8,732 nt of DNA from Reyranella sp. (lineage in GTDB: Bacteria > Pseudomonadota > Alphaproteobacteria > Reyranellales > Reyranellaceae). Below, in pieces: positions 5,573-8,732 of this stretch. Position 1 is the first letter of the stretch. Each line of letters opens with the position of its first letter. The stretch spans positions 1 to 8,732 of the forward strand of contig JAUXRT010000709.1 in the NCBI GenBank assembly GCA_030681635.1, in the 5' to 3' direction. Under the pieces are notes generated by a model. It was not told the origin of the DNA. It saw only the letters and a program-made list of their open reading frames with translations, and ran no database searches. A program made the position numbers and the translations under genes.

Positions 5573-7155
5573 TCGAGCCAGACGTCCTCGAGGCGGAAGC
5601 CGTTGTACATGCTGTTGACGTGGGAGACGTAGCCCCGGACGTAAGGTTGCCAGCAGGTCGCGGCGCGGTTCCACATGATCGGCGGCCGGGCGCCGTCGAC
5701 CAGGAGCTTGGCGTCGATGTCCCATACCATCTGGCGGCGCTTCTCGAAGTCGGGCTCGGATGACTGGACGTCGAACAGCCGTTCGATCTCGGGGTTGCAG
5801 TAGCCGTTGTAGTTGCGTTCCGAGCGGCAGGAAAAATTCTCGTAGAAGGCCTGGTCAGGATCATCGACGCCGTTGCCCGTGGTGTTGACGGCGACCGAGT
5901 ATTCCTTGCGGTTGAGCCGGGTGAACCAGTGCGAGGTCTCGACGACGTCGAGCGTCGCCTGGATGTGGATCTCCTTGAGCTGGTCGATCAGGAGCTGCGA
6001 CGGATTCCTGTAGAGCGCGATGCCGCGCGTTGCGACCTTCATCTGCAGGCGCCGGTTCTCGTCGTAGCCTGCCTTGGCCATCAGGGCGCGGGCCTGCTTG
6101 CGGTTCTCCGCGACGTCGGGGCCATATCCCTCGATGGCCGCCAGCCTCTCCGGCGGCATGCCCCACAGGCCGTCGCCCTGCGGCTGGAGGGTGCCACCGG
6201 TCTCGCCCTCGCCGCCGTTGACGGAGGCGATGAAGGCCCTGCGGTCGAGCGCCAGCGAGAGCGCGCGGCGGATGTCGGGATTGTCGAAGGGAGCAGCGTC
6301 GCGATTGACCAGGAGGTTGGTGTTGTTGTTCATCGACGCGGTCTCGCACACCACCTTCGACGATGGGCGCCTGGCTTCGCGAAGCTGCGGGATCGTCACC
6401 TCCCAGGGGAAGGTGATGTCGAAGCGGCCGGCGAGGAAACTCAGCAGCGCGGTCTGGGAGCTGCTGATGATGGTGAATTCGATGCCGTCGAGATAGGGCC
6501 GCTTCGGCTTCCAGTAATCCGGGTTGCGCACCAGCTTGACGCGGTCGAACTGCACGAACGAGTCGAACTTGAACGGCCCGGTGCCGATCGGCTTGACGCG
6601 CATCTGGGCGGCCGGGACATGGCAGGGATAGATCGGCGAGAAGCCGGAGGCGAGCAGCGACAGGAGCGACGGCTGCGGCCGGTTGAGATAGATCGTGACC
6701 TCGTGGTCGCCGCTGCTGTGGACGTAGTTGATGTTGCCGTACCATGCGGCGCGCGGGTTGCGCCGCAGCTTGTCGCGGTGGCGGCCGGTCAGGAGGCCGA
6801 AGGTGCATTCCACGTCGGCCGATGTGAACGGAAGGCCGTCATGCCAGCGCACGCCCTGCCGCAGCTTGAAGGTAAGTTCGGTCCCGTCGTCGTTCCAGCT
6901 CCACGACTCGGCGAGGTCGGGGATGATCGTGTCGCCGCTGTTCTGGGCCTTGGCCTGATCGAACAGGACCAGATTGTTGAACACCGGCATGAAGGGCACG
7001 ACGGTCGAGGCGGTCGACTCCTCGTGGATGGAGGCGCTCGGGGGATTGTCGCGATGGAACATGCGGAGCACGCCGCCGCTCTTCTGGGCAAGCGCCGTTT
7101 CGCTCCAGCACAGCATGGCGGCGATCAAGCTGCCGATCAGGACCTGCGGACGCAT
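5563..7155 (-). CDS. ABC transporter substrate-binding protein, family 5 (oligopeptide/dipeptide/nickel type)
   Basis: A 530-residue periplasmic binding protein of solute-binding family 5 (DppA/OppA/NikA group). Residues 1-23 are a Sec signal peptide ending in ALA|Q. The Cys at 16 is preceded by Leu and does not form a lipobox, so a soluble periplasmic protein is expected. Family marks are 'IIPDLAESW' (77-85), 'LTFKLRQGVRWHDGLPFTSADV' (94-115), 'GTGPFKFDSF', 'LVRNPDYWKPKRPYLDGIEF' and 'NPDIRRALSLALDR'. Length is typical. Such proteins bind peptides, opines, nickel chelates, sugars or other large polar solutes, and the ligand cannot be told here. No matching DppB/C permeases or ATPases lie in the window, so it either belongs to a transporter elsewhere or is an orphan. 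The ATG at 7153-7155 is chosen because it opens the signal peptide; only a weak GAGAG lies before it. It may be co-expressed with the flavin monooxygenase upstream on the same strand. Confidence 0.93.
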   Translation of the reverse strand: MRPQVLIGSLIAAMLCWSETALAQKSGGVLRMFHRDNPPSASIHEESTASTVVPFMPVFNNLVLFDQAKAQNSGDTIIPDLAESWSWNDDGTELTFKLRQGVRWHDGLPFTSADVECTFGLLTGRHRDKLRRNPRAAWYGNINYVHSSGDHEVTIYLNRPQPSLLSLLASGFSPIYPCHVPAAQMRVKPIGTGPFKFDSFVQFDRVKLVRNPDYWKPKRPYLDGIEFTIISSSQTALLSFLAGRFDITFPWEVTIPQLREARRPSSKVVCETASMNNNTNLLVNRDAAPFDNPDIRRALSLALDRRAFIASVNGGEGETGGTLQPQGDGLWGMPPERLAAIEGYGPDVAENRKQARALMAKAGYDENRRLQMKVATRGIALYRNPSQLLIDQLKEIHIQATLDVVETSHWFTRLNRKEYSVAVNTTGNGVDDPDQAFYENFSCRSERNYNGYCNPEIERLFDVQSSEPDFEKRRQMVWDIDAKLLVDGARPPIMWNRAATCWQPYVRGYVSHVNSMYNGFRLEDVWLDRP

Positions 7156-7261
7156 TCTCTCGTACCCACCACGCTCGACACCCGGCGCATGCCCAGTGTC
7201 TTCAGTGAAGAGTACAGTTCTGTGCCGTTATCGATAGTTTCATTCCTGCACACCCGATTCG

Positions 7262-7282
7262 CACTCCCGCTGCAGTGGAGTG
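7262..7282. repeat. Inverted repeat CACTCC-9 nt-GGAGTG
   Basis: Perfect 6-bp arms at 7262-7267 and 7277-7282 around CGCTGCAGT. It could be a regulator binding site or a small RNA hairpin downstream of the monooxygenase gene. No U-tract follows on the minus strand, so a terminator is unlikely. Confidence 0.35.
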
Positions 7283-7296
7283 ACAAGGCGACAGCA

Positions 7297-7341
7297 TCAG
7301 TGAAGAAACAAAAGATACAGAGCAATCAACACGGCCCGTGC
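7297..7341 (-). terminator. Possible weak terminator after the flavin monooxygenase gene
   Basis: On the minus strand, about 15 nt past the stop, GCACG-GGC-CGTGT (7341-7329) can form a short 5-bp hairpin including one G-U pair. It is followed by a T-rich run containing CTTTTGTTTCTTC (within 7303-7318). The stem is short and the T-run is interrupted, so it is only a weak candidate. If active, it would separate the monooxygenase from the binding-protein gene. Confidence 0.22.
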
Positions 7342-7359
7342 ATCAGGGATCGTGCATCA
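7337..7359. repeat. Tandem-like 9-mer direct repeat CGTGCATCA at the monooxygenase gene end
   Basis: CGTGCATCA occurs at 7337-7345 and 7351-7359, a 14-nt period. The second copy includes the stop codon of the minus-strand monooxygenase gene (7357-7359). It may be a small local duplication or a binding-site pair; no function is evident. Confidence 0.4.
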
Positions 7360-8442
7360 AGCCGCTTTCGTCCGACGCATGGCACGCGAGTAGCGCGGGC
7401 AAACTTCCTCGGCGAAGCGCGTCATCATGCGCTGGCGAAGGTCGATCGGTGTGCCGGGCGTGGCGCATGACACCATGAAATAGTTGAAGCCGAGGGCCGT
7501 CAGCTGGTCGATGCGCCGGCAGATTGTCTCGGGACTGCCGACCAGGTTGGAGTCCATGAACGGGCCGAGTTCGGCGGGGTCGGTGAGCTTGCGCAGGTTG
7601 GCGAACATGCGGCTGAAGTCCTGGTACTCCGGGATGTCGGCCCACGGGTTGACGTCGGACTCGTAGTGCGTGCACTGCAGATCAAAATAAGGCGGGTAGT
7701 GCCGCCGTCCCAGGGCGCGCGCCTCCTCGTCGGTGTCGGCGATGAACAGCTTGACCGAGATCGGCAGGATCGCGTCTTGCGCGCCGGCGCCCGAACCGAC
7801 CTTGGCCCGCCAGCGCTCCAGGATCTTCGCCAGCAGCTTGTCGGGAAAGGTCGAGAGACAGATCGGCGCCACGCCGAGGTCGCCCATGACCTCGGCGCTG
7901 GCCGGGCTGCCGATGGCGCCGTAGAAACGCACCTTCTTCGCGACCGGCTCGGGCCGGATGCGGATCGGCTGCGCGATCTTCCAGAATTGTCCGTCGTGGG
8001 TGAAGGGCTCGCCCGCCAGGCCCTTCTCGACGATGCGGTAGCATTCGGCGAAGCGGGCGCGCGCCTCGTTCATGTCGACGTTGTAGGCGTCGTACTCCAT
8101 CCTGGCGGTGCCGCGGCCGATGCCGAGATGCAGCGTGCCGCGCGTCATGCTGTTCAGCATGGCGATTTCCTCGGCGAGGCGAAGCGGATGGTACCAAGGC
8201 AGCACCAGAACCGAGGTGCCGAGCGAGAGGTCGGGAAAGGCCGCCGCGATGTGCGCCATGAAGAGGAGCGGGCTCGGCGTCGGGTAGTAGTCGCTGAAAT
8301 GATGTTCCAGCAGCCAGGCCGCGTCGAAGCCGAGCTTTTGGCCGAGCGCGCAGTCGTCCATGACCTCGCGGTAGAGCGCCTGGTCGGACTTGTGGACGTC
8401 GCTGGCCGGTGCCGCCTGGAAGCCGAACGAGATGTCGCTCAT
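7357..8442 (-). CDS. LLM-class (luciferase-like) flavin-dependent monooxygenase/oxidoreductase
   Basis: A 361-residue cytoplasmic protein of the bacterial luciferase-like family, which uses reduced flavin (FMNH2 or F420) and usually O2 to oxidise organic substrates; a separate flavin reductase normally supplies reduced flavin, and none is in the window. Family marks are 'GFDAAWLLEHHFSDY' with E46-H47-H48, 'LSLGTSVLVLPWYHPLRLAEEIAMLN' (72-97), 'GTLHLGIGRGTARMEYDAY' (102-120), and the C-terminal 'GSPETICRRIDQL..LGFNYF' pattern. Length is normal. The ATG at 8440-8442 is chosen over an in-frame ATG 34 codons upstream because it has AAGGA 8 nt before it and the first beta strand (ISFGFQ) follows. 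The longer form would also run into the start of the divergent gene. The substrate is unknown; nearby binding proteins hint at catabolism of an imported compound, but this is inference. Confidence 0.93.
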   Translation of the reverse strand: MSDISFGFQAAPASDVHKSDQALYREVMDDCALGQKLGFDAAWLLEHHFSDYYPTPSPLLFMAHIAAAFPDLSLGTSVLVLPWYHPLRLAEEIAMLNSMTRGTLHLGIGRGTARMEYDAYNVDMNEARARFAECYRIVEKGLAGEPFTHDGQFWKIAQPIRIRPEPVAKKVRFYGAIGSPASAEVMGDLGVAPICLSTFPDKLLAKILERWRAKVGSGAGAQDAILPISVKLFIADTDEEARALGRRHYPPYFDLQCTHYESDVNPWADIPEYQDFSRMFANLRKLTDPAELGPFMDSNLVGSPETICRRIDQLTALGFNYFMVSCATPGTPIDLRQRMMTRFAEEVCPRYSRAMRRTKAA

Positions 8443-8450
8443 CGATTGTT

Positions 8451-8455
8451 TCCTT
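8451..8455 (-). promoter_or_regulatory. Ribosome binding site of the flavin monooxygenase gene
   Basis: On the minus strand AAGGA lies 8 nt before the ATG at 8442-8440. It supports the shorter start over the one 34 codons upstream. Confidence 0.65.
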
Positions 8456-8506
8456 GTGGCCGTTTCCCCTCTTCGAACCCTGACTATATAAAGCCATGTG
8501 GTTGAT

Positions 8507-8514
8507 GGGGAGGG
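8507..8514 (+). promoter_or_regulatory. Ribosome binding site of the second Fbp/Afu-type binding protein
   Basis: GGGGAGGG ends 4 nt before the ATG at 8519 and fixes that start ahead of the signal peptide. Confidence 0.75.
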
Positions 8515-8518
8515 CTGG

Positions 8519-8732
8519 ATGATTTCGTCGATGATGCGCCGCATGGCGGTACTGGGGTTGGCATTGACGGCGCTCCTGCCGGGGGCCGCCCACGCGCAGA
8601 AGAAGCTCGTGGTCTACACGTCCAACGAAAACACGCTGAACGACCTGGTGTTCGGCGCCTTCACCAAGGAGACCGGCATCGCCGTCGAGCCGGTGGTCGC
8701 CGGATCGGGCGTGGTGGTCCGCCGCCTGCAGG
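8519..8732 (+). CDS. ABC transporter substrate-binding protein, Fbp/Afu type, N-terminal part (runs off the window)
   Basis: The first 71 codons of a second periplasmic binding protein; the rest lies outside the window. Residues 1-26 form a Sec signal peptide (MISSMMRRMA, a hydrophobic core, then AHA|Q). The mature start 'KKLVVYTSNENTLNDLVFGAFTKETGIAVEPV..GSGVVVRRLQ' has the hallmark 'lvvYt..n...l...F..eTGi.Ve.v..gsg...rr' pattern of the ferric/aminoethylphosphonate/sugar-phosphate binding group. It belongs to the same broad group as the protein at 1785-2798 but is clearly diverged from it and closer to the 'YTS/GSG' form common in iron- or phosphonate-type members. Permease and ATPase genes would be expected downstream, beyond the window. 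It is divergent from the flavin monooxygenase over a 76-nt spacer, suggesting shared regulation. The ligand cannot be judged because the relevant region is missing. Confidence 0.87.
   Translation, partial: MISSMMRRMAVLGLALTALLPGAAHAQKKLVVYTSNENTLNDLVFGAFTKETGIAVEPVVAGSGVVVRRLQ

Larger units (their letters stand above)
7156..7356 (-). promoter_or_regulatory. Non-coding spacer before the family 5 binding-protein gene, with several small repeats
   Basis: This 201-nt gap separates two minus-strand genes and is less GC-rich than its surroundings, most clearly at 7297-7330. It should hold the promoter of the binding-protein gene. I see a 13-bp odd palindrome TCTTCA-G-TGAAGA (7199-7211), the palindrome TATCGATA (7229-7236), an inverted repeat CACTCC/GGAGTG (7262-7267/7277-7282), a 10-mer TCAGTGAAGA occurring twice, and a 9-mer CGTGCATCA occurring twice. 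A -35-like TTGTCA on the minus strand (7281-7286) has only a poor -10 partner. No convincing gene is present. Confidence 0.4.
8443..8518. promoter_or_regulatory. Divergent promoter region between the flavin monooxygenase and the second binding protein
   Basis: These 76 nt must carry start signals for both divergent genes unless transcription starts inside a gene. ACTATATAAAG (about 8483-8493) is the only A/T-rich core and could serve as a -10 on either strand (TATATA or TATAAA on plus, TATAGT on minus). No good -35 is seen at 17 nt on either side. The shared core would allow co-regulation, but this is a weak prediction. Confidence 0.35.

Noticed and set aside
7137..7325. A 62-codon Cys-containing minus-strand frame in the spacer
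   Set aside because: It would start with TTG, has no ribosome site, overlaps the start of the binding-protein gene and resembles no family I recognise.
7329..7341. The CACGG-C-CCGTG inverted repeat as a strong intrinsic terminator
   Set aside because: The perfect arms leave only a 1-nt loop. A foldable version has five pairs and an interrupted T-run, so it is listed only as a weak candidate.
5929..7470. A 513-codon plus-strand open frame opposite the family 5 binding protein
   Set aside because: It is the antisense shadow of a gene with intact signal peptide and family motifs, and it crosses the spacer and the end of a second gene.
8443..8544. Longer N-terminus for the flavin monooxygenase
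   Set aside because: The extra 34 residues do not match the family start, would overlap the divergent gene's signal peptide, and a good AAGGA precedes the inner ATG.
1..8732. CRISPR arrays, tRNA or rRNA genes, insertion-sequence ends, toxin-antitoxin or defence genes
   Set aside because: No regularly spaced long repeats, cloverleaf sequences, transposase motifs or defence-domain patterns were seen on either strand by reading.

Overview
The window is GC-rich, densely coded bacterial DNA with strong G/C bias at third codon positions, GTG starts, very short intergenic gaps and many periplasmic binding proteins. This fits a metabolically versatile Gram-negative proteobacterium, most likely an alphaproteobacterium. 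That assignment is inferred from composition and gene style; no rRNA or lineage marker is present.

Layout. Positions 1-1685 (+) hold a tight catabolic-looking run: the last 34 codons of an enolase-superfamily (mandelate racemase/muconate lactonizing type) enzyme, an ACMSD-like amidohydrolase starting 1 nt later, and a YaiI/YqxD (DUF188) family protein starting 3 nt after that. After a 99-nt gap with a GC hairpin, positions 1785-5562 (+) encode a complete binding-protein-dependent ABC importer of the Fbp/Afu/Pot kind: periplasmic binding protein, double-length permease with two EAA loops, and ATPase with a C-terminal TOBE-like region. Facing it, with no base between the stop codons, is a (-) family 5 (oligopeptide/nickel type) binding protein at 5563-7155. 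No permease or ATPase of its own type is present. A 201-nt spacer with several small repeats separates it from a (-) luciferase-like (LLM class) flavin monooxygenase at 7357-8442. A 76-nt divergent spacer then leads to the signal peptide and N-terminus of a second Fbp/Afu-type binding protein (8519 to the window end).

How the genes may work together. The left part looks like uptake plus breakdown of a small organic acid or related compound: the transporter would import it, and the enolase-superfamily enzyme and amidohydrolase would act on it or on a product. The right part pairs a flavin monooxygenase with binding proteins, a pattern seen where organic nitrogen, sulfur or chelate compounds are scavenged. 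No substrate can be named from sequence alone. The first binding protein lacks the adjacent Tyr pair of ferric-binding proteins, so 'iron transporter' would be a risky label.

I saw no tRNA, rRNA, CRISPR array, insertion sequence, phage gene or defence system. I do not see a clearly new multi-gene system. The best leads are an amidohydrolase with an altered metal/catalytic site, an orphan family 5 binding protein beside a flavin monooxygenase, and the repeat-rich spacer between those two.
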